Shown piece by piece: positions 19,135 to 28,604 of a stretch of DNA of 64,000 nucleotides. Source of the DNA: Thalassoglobus sp. JC818 (GTDB taxonomy: Bacteria > Planctomycetota > Planctomycetia > Planctomycetales > Planctomycetaceae). The position numbers and the translations under genes were made by a program. Positions within the stretch are counted from its first letter, which is position 1. Every line of letters starts with the position of its first letter. The notes beneath the pieces are model-generated. The model saw only the letters and a program-made list of their open reading frames with translations. It was not told where the DNA came from and made no database searches. The stretch covers positions 248,001-312,000 of the forward strand of contig NZ_JBFEFI010000002.1 in NCBI RefSeq assembly GCF_040717535.1, given 5' to 3'.

Positions 19135-19773
19135 TTAGCGAGTGGTCTGACTCGCTGGTGCGCTGGCGTTCTGCTGCTTTTCCCAACGATCATTCAGATA
19201 GTTGAGGACCGGATCGGTCAGGTCATCTCGATTCTGATGATAGAGGACCTGGCGGTTCATGCCCTCGATCACTTCTTGAGGATTTTCTGCGGCGTCGACC
19301 ACAGAACGGTTAAATCGGATGATGAGTGTGTACTTGTAGTACTTTGAGTAGCGTTCAACAGCGTCGGCGACTTCAAGGTAGATGCCCTTGTAGACTTCCG
19401 TTTCCTTCTTCATCAGCTCACGCTGTTTTTGCAGTTGAGCTTTCTTGAGATCCGCCTGAGCGGTCAAGAATTCACTCTCAAGCGTTTCGTACTCCGCACT
19501 TGTCGGAGCAAGTTCTTTCATCTTGGCCTGGATCGCCTGGATGTTTTCGATCTTGGGAGCCAGAAGTTCATCGCTGCGGCGAACTTCTTCCTGCAGGCGT
19601 TCGGTCAGATAGACGAACTTTTTGTATTCTTTGAAGACGTGGGCCATATCGATCAGCCCGATCTGGTAGCCATCATCTGCATGAAGGGGACCAGCGAATA
19701 GGAAGAGAAAGCAGCCTGTCAGCAAGCATGACAGGGGGCGTGTCAACGAATTCCACAGACGGAGCCTCAGCAT
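19135..19773 (-). CDS. OmpH/Skp-family periplasmic chaperone
   Basis: Likely periplasmic holdase for outer-membrane proteins. ATG 19773 is preferred over a TTG at 19794, since AGGAG lies about ten bases upstream of it. The product has 212 residues. A signal peptide (LSCLLTGCFLFLFAGPLHAD) is followed by the family opening YQIGLIDMAHVFKEYKKF, then a long charged coiled-coil region (residues about 55-130) that would form the Skp tentacles, and the closing YSKYYKYTLIIRFNR. A short Gln/Ala/Ser-rich tail ends the protein. Skp genes next to lpxC/lpxA or lpxD are a common bacterial arrangement, linking outer-membrane protein and lipid A biogenesis. About 200 bases separate it from lpxC. Confidence 0.88.
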   Translation of the reverse strand: MLRLRLWNSLTRPLSCLLTGCFLFLFAGPLHADDGYQIGLIDMAHVFKEYKKFVYLTERLQEEVRRSDELLAPKIENIQAIQAKMKELAPTSAEYETLESEFLTAQADLKKAQLQKQRELMKKETEVYKGIYLEVADAVERYSKYYKYTLIIRFNRSVVDAAENPQEVIEGMNRQVLYHQNRDDLTDPVLNYLNDRWEKQQNASAPASQTTR

Positions 19774-19963
19774 GGCGAATGCACTCCTTTGCAATGCCAG
19801 TCCAGTTCATCCAGAGATCTTCAGACCTCTGGGAAATTGACATCCATCATTCCGGCGATGATCTGTCAATTCAGCATGCATTGTCTTGACTGACGCAAAC
19901 TGGTCAAGACGAGTTCAATCGTCGCCGGTCGGAATCTTCCAAAATTGCCGATCCCGAAAAGCA

Positions 19964-19998
19964 GAAATCCCCGCCTGTCAACGACAGGCGAGGATTTC
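19964..19998 (-). terminator. Intrinsic terminator after the Cys-rich gene
   Basis: Arms 19964-19979 and 19983-19998 form a 16-bp stem with one mismatch and a three-base loop. On the minus strand the stem is followed by a short T-rich stretch (GCTTTTC). It begins 24 bases beyond the stop codon of the Cys-rich protein gene at 20022 and should end that transcript. Confidence 0.75.
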
Positions 19999-20021
19999 GC
20001 TCGTAACCGAACTGTCAGAAA

Positions 20022-20474
20022 TTAGACAGATTCTGGGGGTGGTGCAGGAGCGTCGCCATCAGCTGGTGCAACTGGGACGTCTGATCCACCGGCAGGAGTC
20101 GCTGGTGCTGCTGGAACTGTGCATGGGCTTGATCCACATGGGCTTCCGTAGGAAGTTCCACAAGGAGCAGTACCGCATGGGCTTGTTCCGCAAGGAGCTG
20201 TTCCACATGGGCTGCTGTAGGAAGTTGCGCATGGAGTGCTGCAAGGAGTTTCACAGCTTTTGGTGCGACGAACTCGCTGTGGTGCGCACTGAGTGCGAGC
20301 TGCACGACGTGAAACGCGGCAGGTGCGAGTACGAACACGACCGCATGAAGCGCTGCTGTAAGATGCAGTTGCGGTTCCACAGGCACCGGTGGCGCACTGA
20401 GCGGATGCGGAATCCGCTGAAGCAGCGACGACGAACGCTGCAACAGCCATCAAGCTTAGAATGTTTCGTGTCAT
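20022..20474 (-). CDS. Secreted Cys-rich protein with PCGT-type repeats
   Basis: This 150-residue protein starts with a clear signal peptide (MTRNILSLMAVAAFVVAASA, then DSASA before the likely cut). The mature part has three zones: an Arg-rich stretch with scattered Cys (RVRTRTCRVSRRAARTQC), a repeat zone with P-C every four to eight residues (residues 77-118, for example SPCGTAPCGTSPCGT), and an acidic Pro/Ala tail without Cys. I count 14 Cys after the signal peptide. I recognise no family. Early work on planctomycete cell walls reported Cys- and Pro-rich protein walls, so a wall or surface role cross-linked by disulfides is possible. It is flanked by a strong terminator and a long upstream region, so it is probably monocistronic. 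Confidence 0.78.
   Translation of the reverse strand: MTRNILSLMAVAAFVVAASADSASAQCATGACGTATASYSSASCGRVRTRTCRVSRRAARTQCAPQRVRRTKSCETPCSTPCATSYSSPCGTAPCGTSPCGTAPCGTSYGSPCGSSPCTVPAAPATPAGGSDVPVAPADGDAPAPPPESV
20121..20246 (-). repeat. Degenerate tandem repeat coding for P-C-x-x units
   Basis: Within the Cys-rich gene, codons 77-118 repeat a short unit reading roughly S/A-P-C-G-T. The DNA shows matching near-repeats on the plus strand (for example CCACATGGGCT and CGCATGGGCTT variants), which suggests recent expansion by slippage or unequal exchange. Confidence 0.7.
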
Positions 20475-21422
20475 CAGAAATTGCTCCGTCTCAAAAGGTA
20501 GTCTCGGGGGAAATCACATGACTCACTGCCCGGTCCCGAACACTCACTCCCGGCAGTGAAGCGTGATGAAATCGAATCCTTTCGAGTGGCAAACATTGCC
20601 GGTCACGCGAATTTTCTCGATTAGGTAGTTTAGGTGGGCGAGATTGTCAAACGTGTGACACTGGTAAATCTGAAGGGGGACCAGAAAAACTGAGTCCTGA
20701 CAGCGAGGCCCGGAGCATGTGTTCAGTAGTCGGTGAGGTGGGGTTATGCGGGCGTGTTGTCACTGAAAAACATTGAATTGACCGCTTTGTAGAAATTGAG
20801 CCGGTCGTGCGAATTGTTTCGGTGTCATATTTCCCCCAACTGGAGCAATCGGAAGGACGGTTTGTAACGCAGAATGCAATTCCACCGTCCGTCTGAACCG
20901 TAGTGTTGAATCCGACTGAAGTTGATGACCCGTCCACGCCGACAATGTACATCAGGTGGTTAAGTAGTTTCGGTTCGGGAGCGCCTTTCCGAACGATTGC
21001 ACGACGCATATCAGCCGAAATCAACTGATCACTTATAGGGGGGAGTTCACAGTTCAGTGTGATCTCGAGAGTTGCGTGAACAAGATGTTCACAACGCTCT
21101 TTTCTGATCATCACGCGACTGGGGCTCAATGGGGGATTTCTTCACTTGTGAGTCGTTAGGCGGAAGCATTGCGCTTTCACCTTTTGGACTTCCTCTCCAC
21201 TGGTAGATCACCAGAGCTGCAAGGGGTTCGTGGCATCGTCTGCTACGGGCACAGCTTTGAAGTGATTTGCATGACAATAACCTGAGACGACCCCGAAAAC
21301 GACGCTGGTTTATGCCATGGACCCACGGGCTAGGAGAGCCGGCCGCGTGTCGAACGAGGGGTGAAGATCTGGAACAGCATCCGCTGTTCGGACCCAGACA
21401 GATTGTGATTGGAGAGCCCGCA
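20475..21422. other. Long divergent gene-poor region
   Basis: About 950 bases separate the Cys-rich gene (minus) from the HTH-receiver gene (plus). The only longer reading frame (20647-21129, minus) starts with TTG, has no ribosome-binding site, signal peptide or domain, and is rich in Ser, Thr and Arg, so I do not call it a gene. The region must carry both promoters and could hold an RNA gene. I see no conserved RNA fold by eye. Confidence 0.5.
21372..21389. promoter_or_regulatory. Inverted repeat upstream of the HTH-receiver gene
   Basis: GAACAGC and GCTGTTC flank four bases, 33 bases before the start codon at 21423. Position and symmetry fit an operator, perhaps for autoregulation by the HTH protein. 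A leader hairpin is equally possible. Confidence 0.3.
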
Positions 21423-21995
21423 ATGAGGACGATCTTCACTACCGGTCAAGTCGCCAAAATCTGCAAGGTCGCACCACGTACAGTAAGTAAGTGGTTCGAC
21501 TCAGGCCGACTCCGAGGATACCGGATTCCCGGTTCCCAGGATCGCCGGATTCCCCGCGAGCACTTGATTCGGTTCCTGAAAGAACACGGAATGCCACTCG
21601 GTGAACTGGAAGACGAAGCAATGGGCAAGCTTTTGCTCGTTGGCGTCGACAGCACAATGCGTGGCGGATTGGAAGGAGTCCTTCCGATCGAAGACTTTAA
21701 AGTTGAACTCGCAGCAAGTGGATTCGAAGCCGGCATTCAAGCCGAATCGTTGCATCCCGACTGCGTCGTGATTGACTTTGCGATGGGGCGGAATGAAGCC
21801 TTGATGATCGCTCAGAATCTGCGAAAGAACGGTGACTACACTGATACTGTGCTGATTGCACTGCTCAGTGATGACGACACCGCCAGCGGATTCGATCGGA
21901 CGATCTTCAACGAGACCTTCCGCAAGCCGTTCGACGCAGCTCTGCTCGCTGAACGCATCCGTACTTTGGTCAGCCGTCGCAAGACGCTTGCTTAA
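21423..21995 (+). CDS. Excisionase-type HTH fused to receiver-like domain
   Basis: Predicted cytoplasmic DNA-binding regulator of 190 residues. The start ATG 21423 has GGAGAG upstream. An in-frame extension to 21267 looks non-coding. Residues 1-57 form a MerR/excisionase winged-helix (BldC-like): FTTGQVAKICKVAPRTVSKW, then SGRLRGYRIPGSQDRRIPRE. Residues 68-187 fold like a response-regulator receiver: the phospho-acceptor position is D118 in CVVIDFAMG and the conserved Lys is K168 in FRKPFD. The acidic pocket at the first strand (VGVDSTMRG) has only one Asp (D76) instead of the usual pair. The domain order is the reverse of common response regulators. No histidine kinase is nearby. Confidence 0.85.
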   Translation: MRTIFTTGQVAKICKVAPRTVSKWFDSGRLRGYRIPGSQDRRIPREHLIRFLKEHGMPLGELEDEAMGKLLLVGVDSTMRGGLEGVLPIEDFKVELAASGFEAGIQAESLHPDCVVIDFAMGRNEALMIAQNLRKNGDYTDTVLIALLSDDDTASGFDRTIFNETFRKPFDAALLAERIRTLVSRRKTLA

Positions 21996-22322
21996 GCTAA
22001 CTGCCTTGTAAACGAGGCGGTTCTTGCGATGTGTCGAGCATATCGCTGACCCGTAGTCATGGATGACACATGTTCCGTTGACAACGACCAGACGACGTAA
22101 CAGCTTTGAGACGCGAAGAACTGCGGACGATCAGGCCCTGTTCAAGAGACGAGTTCTCTGAATTCGTGGGTCCACCATCGCAGAGCATTGGGGAGTTCTG
22201 CTAGCGTGTTGAGAGTTCACGTTCGTGTCAGGCGAAGATCTGATTCAGTCTTTCGCTCAACGTTGTTACTTCTAAAGTTGTGAGATACGCGCACATGAAG
22301 TGAAGGGAATCCCGGACTCGTT
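21996..22322. other. Intergenic region, weak hairpin after the regulator
   Basis: The 327 bases between the regulator and the glycosyltransferase gene contain a weak stem at 21999-22022 (AACTGCCT with AGGCGGTT, one G-U pair, eight-base loop), without a T-run. I see nothing else. The downstream promoter presumably lies here. Confidence 0.4.
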
Positions 22323-24029
22323 ATGAGCGGCTCGACCAACATTGACGAAGCGACTTTTCTTGGAAAGGTCGCTTCGTTTTTTCGTTCTCAATGGTTTTCG
22401 TGGTGGGCTGGGCTGTTTGCCACACTGTTTGTGATTGGAACGATCGACCCGGCTCAGGAACTTCCGTTCCCTGCCAGTGGCCCCGGTTTGACATTCGATG
22501 AAGGCTTCAACATCGAAGTCGGAGTCACTCTCGCTCGGGGATATCAGAACATTGACTGGTCCAACTTCAGCCTCGACAAGCTGAGAGAGATTTACGCGGA
22601 CCCGTCGTACAATCCCGATCATCCTCCGTTGGGGCGGATTGCCCTCGGATTCTCGCACGAGCTGTGTCAGAAGATTTGGCCAATTGCCGGTCCGTGCGGA
22701 TATGTCGTCAGCTACACGCGGATTGCATCAGCGATTGAATTTGGGCTGCTGGTCTTTTTCCTGATTCGATACTCGGCGAGCTGGTTTGGTCGCGACGTTG
22801 GTGCTTTCGTCGGAATTTCTGTGCTGTGCATGCCTCGCGTTTTTGGTCATGCACATTTGGCTTCTCTCGAATCTTGTACGAATCTGACCTGGGTGTTGTT
22901 TCTTCTGGTGCTTGCAGATCGATGGGGACGTCAGACGACTCCTCGGGCGAGATCAGGAGTCATTCCCGGTTTCTTTCTGGGCTTGGTCTTTCTGACGAAA
23001 ATCCAGGCAATCTTTCTGCCTCCCGTCGTGATCGTGTGGGCACTCTGGAATTGGAAGCTCCGGTCGATCCTGCCGATGCTCGTTCTGTTTCTGACAGCCG
23101 CGTTTGTTTTCTACGCTGGCTGGCCATGGTTATGGATCGATCCTGCGGAAAACTTGAAGGAGTACTTCGCGAGCGCGACGGAACGCGCGAGCTTGAACTG
23201 CTTCTACTGGGGCGAAAAGTTTGCTGATCGTGAAGTCCCGTGGCATTATCCAGCAGTGATGTTTCTGGTCACGATGCCAGTTGCATTTCTTGCAGCCGGT
23301 TGGATCGGGATGACGAATCGCACCGGTGATGAAAACTCATCGCATGCAATTTTCGACCCGCGAGGAATGCTCTTCTTCGGGGCCTGGCTTCTGCCCCTGC
23401 TGGCATTGAGTCTGCCAGGGGTGACTGTCTACGACGGAGTTCGACTGTTTCTGGTCTCGTTCCCGACCTTTGCACTCTTCATCGGTTTGGGAGCGAATCG
23501 TTCGCTGACGTCGATTTACCGACGCTACGGGAAGCGTGTCGTACTGCCAGTCCTTTTCGTCGGTTTGGCGGGACCGATTGTCGGAATGGTGACTCTGCAT
23601 CCTTGCCAGCTCAGTTATTACAACGTCTTGACTGCAGGGCTTTGGAAGGCGGAAGTATGGGGATTCGAAGCGACGTATTGGGGCGACAGCGTGACTCCGG
23701 GACTGCTCGCGGAAGCTTCGGAGAAGATTCCGGAGAATGCGACTCTTGAAATGGCACCTGTGCTGCACCCGCTTCAACTCGAATTCATGCGATGCGGTTC
23801 CTGGATGAAGCACAGGCCGGACATTCAATTATCAGCCTATGATGATGCTCGCGAGTCCCTTTCGCCATACGTGCTCACGATTCATCGCCGAGCTGATCCT
23901 TGGGCTTCGCTACTCCCCCCGCCGGAAGGAACGGAAGTTCTGGCTTCTATTCGACGGCAAGGTGTTGTGCTCGCAGAAGTCTTAAAGCTTCCGGAAGAAG
24001 CGGCACCTTCGGATGTCAACGAACCCTGA
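22323..24029 (+). CDS. GT-C (GT39-like) membrane glycosyltransferase
   Basis: Polytopic inner-membrane protein of 568 residues that probably transfers a sugar from a polyprenyl-phosphate donor to lipid or protein. It has a cytoplasmic N-terminus, then a first loop with the acidic pair of GT-C enzymes (PGLTFDEGFNIE, residues about 58-69) and the DHPPLGR motif (near residue 100) typical of the PMT/ArnT superfamily. Some nine to eleven hydrophobic helices follow (for example FGLLVFFLIRYSASWF, FLTAAFVFYAGWPWLW, LFFGAWLLPLLALSL), and a soluble C-terminal domain from about residue 440. Acceptor and sugar are unknown. No polyprenyl sugar synthase is adjacent. Confidence 0.83.
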   Translation: MSGSTNIDEATFLGKVASFFRSQWFSWWAGLFATLFVIGTIDPAQELPFPASGPGLTFDEGFNIEVGVTLARGYQNIDWSNFSLDKLREIYADPSYNPDHPPLGRIALGFSHELCQKIWPIAGPCGYVVSYTRIASAIEFGLLVFFLIRYSASWFGRDVGAFVGISVLCMPRVFGHAHLASLESCTNLTWVLFLLVLADRWGRQTTPRARSGVIPGFFLGLVFLTKIQAIFLPPVVIVWALWNWKLRSILPMLVLFLTAAFVFYAGWPWLWIDPAENLKEYFASATERASLNCFYWGEKFADREVPWHYPAVMFLVTMPVAFLAAGWIGMTNRTGDENSSHAIFDPRGMLFFGAWLLPLLALSLPGVTVYDGVRLFLVSFPTFALFIGLGANRSLTSIYRRYGKRVVLPVLFVGLAGPIVGMVTLHPCQLSYYNVLTAGLWKAEVWGFEATYWGDSVTPGLLAEASEKIPENATLEMAPVLHPLQLEFMRCGSWMKHRPDIQLSAYDDARESLSPYVLTIHRRADPWASLLPPPEGTEVLASIRRQGVVLAEVLKLPEEAAPSDVNEP

Positions 24030-24164
24030 TGCTACGCTCATTAAGGGTTATCAAATCGGCGGGATTGACGGGTTGCGCAACTGACGACAAGAATTAAGTA
24101 CCCAGTTCGTTGATGTGAACCGAGAAACCAAGCGTCGAACAAAGCTGCAAGTCAGCGAGGAAGA

Positions 24165-24428
24165 ATGATGTCTGAAGAAAATTCCGATACCGAATCGGAA
24201 GTTGTCGCTGGGCAAAAGAAAAATCCGAATCTTGTGCCAGCCATCATGGTGATTTGCGCAACCGTCGTCATCGTTGGAGCGATCAGCGGGGTCGTCACCG
24301 TTTCTCAAGAGGGCGAGATTTCGATCTCCACGGCGGTCATCTTTGGACTCGCTGTGATCGGGGGCATCGTCATGACGATCAGTGGTGCGTACCTGGGGTA
24401 CCTCAATATTCGCGATGACTGGTCATGA
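24165..24428 (+). CDS. Small membrane protein with two helices
   Basis: This 87-residue protein has an acidic, hydrophilic N-terminus (MSEENSDTESEVV), then two predicted membrane helices (LVPAIMVICATVVIVGAISG and STAVIFGLAVIGGIVMTISG) joined by a short loop. Two adjacent ATGs (24165 and 24168) share the AGCGAGGAAG ribosome-binding stretch, so either may be used. I do not recognise a family. It follows the GT-C glycosyltransferase on the same strand after 135 bases and converges on the Asp-box gene with a six-base overlap of the ends. Confidence 0.7.
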   Translation: MMSEENSDTESEVVAGQKKNPNLVPAIMVICATVVIVGAISGVVTVSQEGEISISTAVIFGLAVIGGIVMTISGAYLGYLNIRDDWS

Positions 24429-25556
24429 TTCTGATTGTTGTCGTGCGAACTGAACGCAATAGATCTGCGGAAGTGTGTTCGAGACCGTTGACCACGAATC
24501 GCCACCATCTTCGGTCACCCACAGCCCACCGGTTGACGATCCCATGACGAGTCGATTGCCGGAGGAATCGATATCGAGACCGTGCCTGAAAACGATGTCG
24601 TAACAGTGATTCTGTGGAAGTCCTTCACGAAGGACTTCGAATGTTTCTCCAAAGTCTCGAGTCCGGGTGACCACCAGTTGGCTGTCGACAGGAACTCGAC
24701 ACTCGTCTTTCACTCCCGGAACAAACCAGGCTGTGTTTCCATCTTGTGGATGCACACAGACGGCGAAACCGAATGAGGAGGGCGGGACATTCTCCATCTC
24801 GGACCAGTTTTTTGCTCCATTGTCTGACCGGAAGATTCCGTTGTGATGCTGAATCCACATTTTGTCGGGATCAGACAAACACTGGCTGAGTCGATGGGCA
24901 TCCTGAATGTTCAAGCTGTTCTGCAGATTCGGAGGCATGTACTCCGCTCGAAGCCCTTCTCCAATGAGATCCCAGGTTTCGCCAGCGTCGTAAGTTTCCC
25001 AAACTCCTCCGCAGGAAATTCCAATCGTGACGTGCTGGCTGTCACGCGGATCGACGCAAATGGAATGGATTCCAGGACGATCCTTGCCTCCACCAAACCA
25101 GCCCATTCGCTCTTCACGATTCCAAAGTGACTCGACGAGTTCCCACGTGTCTCCATGATCTTTCGACAGAAACAGCCCTCCAGGAATGGTGCCTGCCCAG
25201 AGCCATCCAGGTTGATTGGGTCCACCCGGCTCGAGGGCCCAGATTTCGTCGAGCGATGCTGGCTTCGTTTTCGTTTCCCCGGTCTCTTCATCCTGGCTCG
25301 CTGCGTAAACCGCCCCTTCGGGATAGACGGGAACAGCGACTTCGGTCCATGTCGCTCCGTTGTCCTGCGAGCGGTGCAGCTTCACACCGAAGTGACCGAG
25401 CGTCAGCGATGCGTACAGCGTTCCATCACGCGGATCGTCGAGAAGCATCGTGACAGGGTCGCCAAGAAAGTCGACTTTCTTGATGGACCATTCCCGATCA
25501 CCACGTTCAATATGAAACAAACCCTTGCGAGTTCCAGCAAATAAACGGTCGCTCAT
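24423..25556 (-). CDS. BNR/Asp-box beta-propeller (sialidase-like) protein
   Basis: Predicted cytoplasmic beta-propeller of 377 residues. ATG 25556 (MSDRLFAGTRKGLF) is the natural start, and there is no signal peptide. At least six Asp-box-type turns are visible: SQDNGATWTEV, SKDHGDTWELV, TYDAGETWDLI, SDNGAKNWSEM, TRDFGETFEVL and TEDGGDSWSTV. Such proteins are often annotated as exo-alpha-sialidase, but the sialidase FRIP motif and Arg triad are not evident, so I would not assign that activity. Downstream on the same strand, 64 bases from... its start, lies a MoaD/ThiS-like gene that is transcribed toward it, so the two likely form one operon. The role of the pair is unknown. Confidence 0.85.
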   Translation of the reverse strand: MSDRLFAGTRKGLFHIERGDREWSIKKVDFLGDPVTMLLDDPRDGTLYASLTLGHFGVKLHRSQDNGATWTEVAVPVYPEGAVYAASQDEETGETKTKPASLDEIWALEPGGPNQPGWLWAGTIPGGLFLSKDHGDTWELVESLWNREERMGWFGGGKDRPGIHSICVDPRDSQHVTIGISCGGVWETYDAGETWDLIGEGLRAEYMPPNLQNSLNIQDAHRLSQCLSDPDKMWIQHHNGIFRSDNGAKNWSEMENVPPSSFGFAVCVHPQDGNTAWFVPGVKDECRVPVDSQLVVTRTRDFGETFEVLREGLPQNHCYDIVFRHGLDIDSSGNRLVMGSSTGGLWVTEDGGDSWSTVSNTLPQIYCVQFARQQSES

Positions 25557-25619
25557 GACCTGCCCTCGTGGTGCGTTCCGGGAAAACAGCTGCAACTCCG
25601 CTTGATATCCGTAAACGAA

Positions 25620-25889
25620 CTATCCGCCGGAGAGTGCTTGCATCACAAAGATCTCGCTGTCTGATTTGACTGGATCAGAAAGACGTTGCCGATCGCGCAC
25701 AGCCGCGTCATCAATGAAGACGACAACGTGTTGGCGAAGTGCACCCTGATCATCGAGCACATATCCGCGCAGCTGCGGGTTGTGCTCGAAAATCTGATGA
25801 AACGCTTCCCCTAAAGTCTCTCCCGTGACATTTTCCGGGGGACACTTGAGATGTCGTTTGAGATGTGGGGTGAAGGAAACGATCGGCAT
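25620..25889 (-). CDS. MoaD/ThiS-like small sulfur-carrier-type protein
   Basis: This 89-residue protein has the beta-grasp pattern of MoaD/ThiS ubiquitin-like proteins and ends in Gly-Gly (VMQALSGG), the tail that is adenylated and thiocarboxylated in such carriers. Central stretch: EHNPQLRGYVLDDQGALRQH, then VVVFIDDAAVRD. The upstream region gives MPIVSFTPHLKRHL at ATG 25889. No moaE, moeB, thiG or thiF lies in the window, so it is not obviously part of molybdopterin or thiamine synthesis. It stands directly upstream of the Asp-box propeller gene on the same strand. Its partner E1-like enzyme and the final sulfur acceptor are unknown. Confidence 0.85.
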   Translation of the reverse strand: MPIVSFTPHLKRHLKCPPENVTGETLGEAFHQIFEHNPQLRGYVLDDQGALRQHVVVFIDDAAVRDRQRLSDPVKSDSEIFVMQALSGG

Positions 25890-26011
25890 GACCAGTTGAA
25901 ACCTGGACAGAAAGACCTGCCATCGAAAACTCTGTAGCGATATTCTGCTCGCGAGAGATCAATACTGCAAGTGTCTCACAGGCGGTCAACAATGGGAGGT
26001 CGTGGAGGCGA

Positions 26012-27031
<1,020 letters not shown>

Positions 27032-27158
27032 TTCAAGGCTTCCAGCTGACCGTTGGGAGTGTTCTGCCGGTGCCAAACCGGCGAAGGATGTTTCCGTACT
27101 GTACTCCATGGTCGCCCCTGTTTGTCACAGGATTGTTTGAGAAACGTGTGAAATCGTA

Positions 27159-28466
27159 ATGCATATCGCAATTGTGACAGCTGGTGGGGCGGGAATGTTT
27201 TGCGGATCATGCATGCATGACAACACTTGGGCGCATGCGCTGATCCAGCAGGGTCACGAGGTCTCACTGATCCCCACTTACACCCCGCTGCGCCTTGACG
27301 AAGATAACGAAAGTCTCGGTCGTGTCTTTTTTGGGGGTGTTAACGTCTACCTGAACGACAAATATTCGTTCTGGAGGAGGATGCCGCGATTCCTGACCCG
27401 GTGGCTCGATCATCCCGGCCTCATCAAAATGGCGACGAAATGGTCCGTCAGTAATCAAGCCAGCGAACTTGGTGAGCTGACGATATCCATGCTTCGCGGC
27501 GAGGAAGGTCCTCATCGGGCTGCGATCGAAGAGTTGGACAGTTTTATCTGCGACCAGCTCAAACCGGATGTCGTCATCTTCAGCAACGCACTTCTCGTGG
27601 GGGCAGTTCGTGTTCTGAAAGAGCGTTTCGTAGGCCCGATTTTTTGCGTTCTGCAAGGGGATGATGTTTTTCTGGATGGTCTCACAGATGACTATCGTCA
27701 ACCAGTGATTGACCTCATCTCTGAACGAGCGAAAGACTTCACCGGATTTCTCGTTCACAGCGAATTCTACCGCGACTACATTTCGAAGTATCTCAATCTG
27801 CCATCCGAGAAGTTCAGCGTCTTGCCGTTGGGGATCAATCTGACCGGACACGATGGTCGACCGGAACAGCGGAACAATCCTCGTTATACCGTTGGCTACT
27901 TTGCGAGGATTTGTCGAGAGAAGGGGCTTCACAATGCTGTGAGCGCCTTCGTTGAGTTGCGAAAGAACGTTCCGGACGCAGAATTGAAAGTCGGAGGATA
28001 TCTCGGCCCCGGCGAACGAGCCTATTTCTCCGAGTCGATGGCCCTCGCAAATGAGCATATCAATGGAATTCAATACATCGGAAGTCCTCAAACTGCGGCA
28101 GAGAAGATTGCGTTTCTGAAGTCGGTTGATGTGCTTTCTGTTCCGACGGACTTTCTGGAACCGAAAGGGCTGTACGTGTTGGAAGCACTCGCCAACGGCA
28201 CACCTGTCGTTCAGCCGGAACACGGGTCGTTTCCTGAAATCGTAAAACGTACACAAGGGGGAATACTCGTCGCCCCGCGAGATCCGCAGGCGCTCGCAGC
28301 TGGGCTTCTTCAACTCGCTGACAACGACGAGCGACTCAAACACGCCGAACCCGGCTGGGAAAACGTACGAAGCTATTACAGCGACGCAGGAATGGCTGAG
28401 AAGACGGTTGAGATACTCAGTTCGCACATGATTGACACGATCGACAACATTCGTCCGTTCGAATGA
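27159..28466 (+). CDS. Family 4 glycosyltransferase
   Basis: Predicted cytoplasmic GT-B glycosyltransferase of 435 residues. The N-terminal domain opens with MHIAIVTAGGAGMFCGSCMH, where the Gly-rich turn and the C-G-S-C stretch are distinctive. The C-terminal domain has the nucleotide-sugar-binding pattern VGYFARICREKGLHNAV and the acidic motif LEPKGLYVLEALANGTPVVQ, followed by HGSFPEIV. The start ATG at 27159 lies 127 bases from the divergent rfbB start. Sugar donor and acceptor cannot be read from the sequence. The neighbourhood suggests envelope polysaccharide, which is a weak inference. Confidence 0.9.
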   Translation: MHIAIVTAGGAGMFCGSCMHDNTWAHALIQQGHEVSLIPTYTPLRLDEDNESLGRVFFGGVNVYLNDKYSFWRRMPRFLTRWLDHPGLIKMATKWSVSNQASELGELTISMLRGEEGPHRAAIEELDSFICDQLKPDVVIFSNALLVGAVRVLKERFVGPIFCVLQGDDVFLDGLTDDYRQPVIDLISERAKDFTGFLVHSEFYRDYISKYLNLPSEKFSVLPLGINLTGHDGRPEQRNNPRYTVGYFARICREKGLHNAVSAFVELRKNVPDAELKVGGYLGPGERAYFSESMALANEHINGIQYIGSPQTAAEKIAFLKSVDVLSVPTDFLEPKGLYVLEALANGTPVVQPEHGSFPEIVKRTQGGILVAPRDPQALAAGLLQLADNDERLKHAEPGWENVRSYYSDAGMAEKTVEILSSHMIDTIDNIRPFE

Positions 28467-28604
28467 TCCAGTACAGCGATTTAGAGATCACCGAAGTGCT
28501 GATTCGCAAACTTCGTCTGGGCTTAGCTGGATTCCATTCACAGGCCCGCCTAGAATCGTGGATTCCGTTTTCAGACGACTTTCCGCACAATCCTGCAAGA
28601 CATA

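Noticed and set aside
20647-21129. 160-residue minus-strand frame in the long divergent region
   Set aside because: TTG start, no ribosome-binding site, no signal peptide or domain, and composition like random translation.
24423-25556. Sialidase activity for the Asp-box protein
   Set aside because: Asp-boxes alone occur in many propellers, and the sialidase FRIP motif and Arg triad are not visible.
27264-28427. 387-residue minus-strand frame opposite the GT4 gene
   Set aside because: It mirrors the glycosyltransferase codons, whose family motifs are certain on the plus strand.
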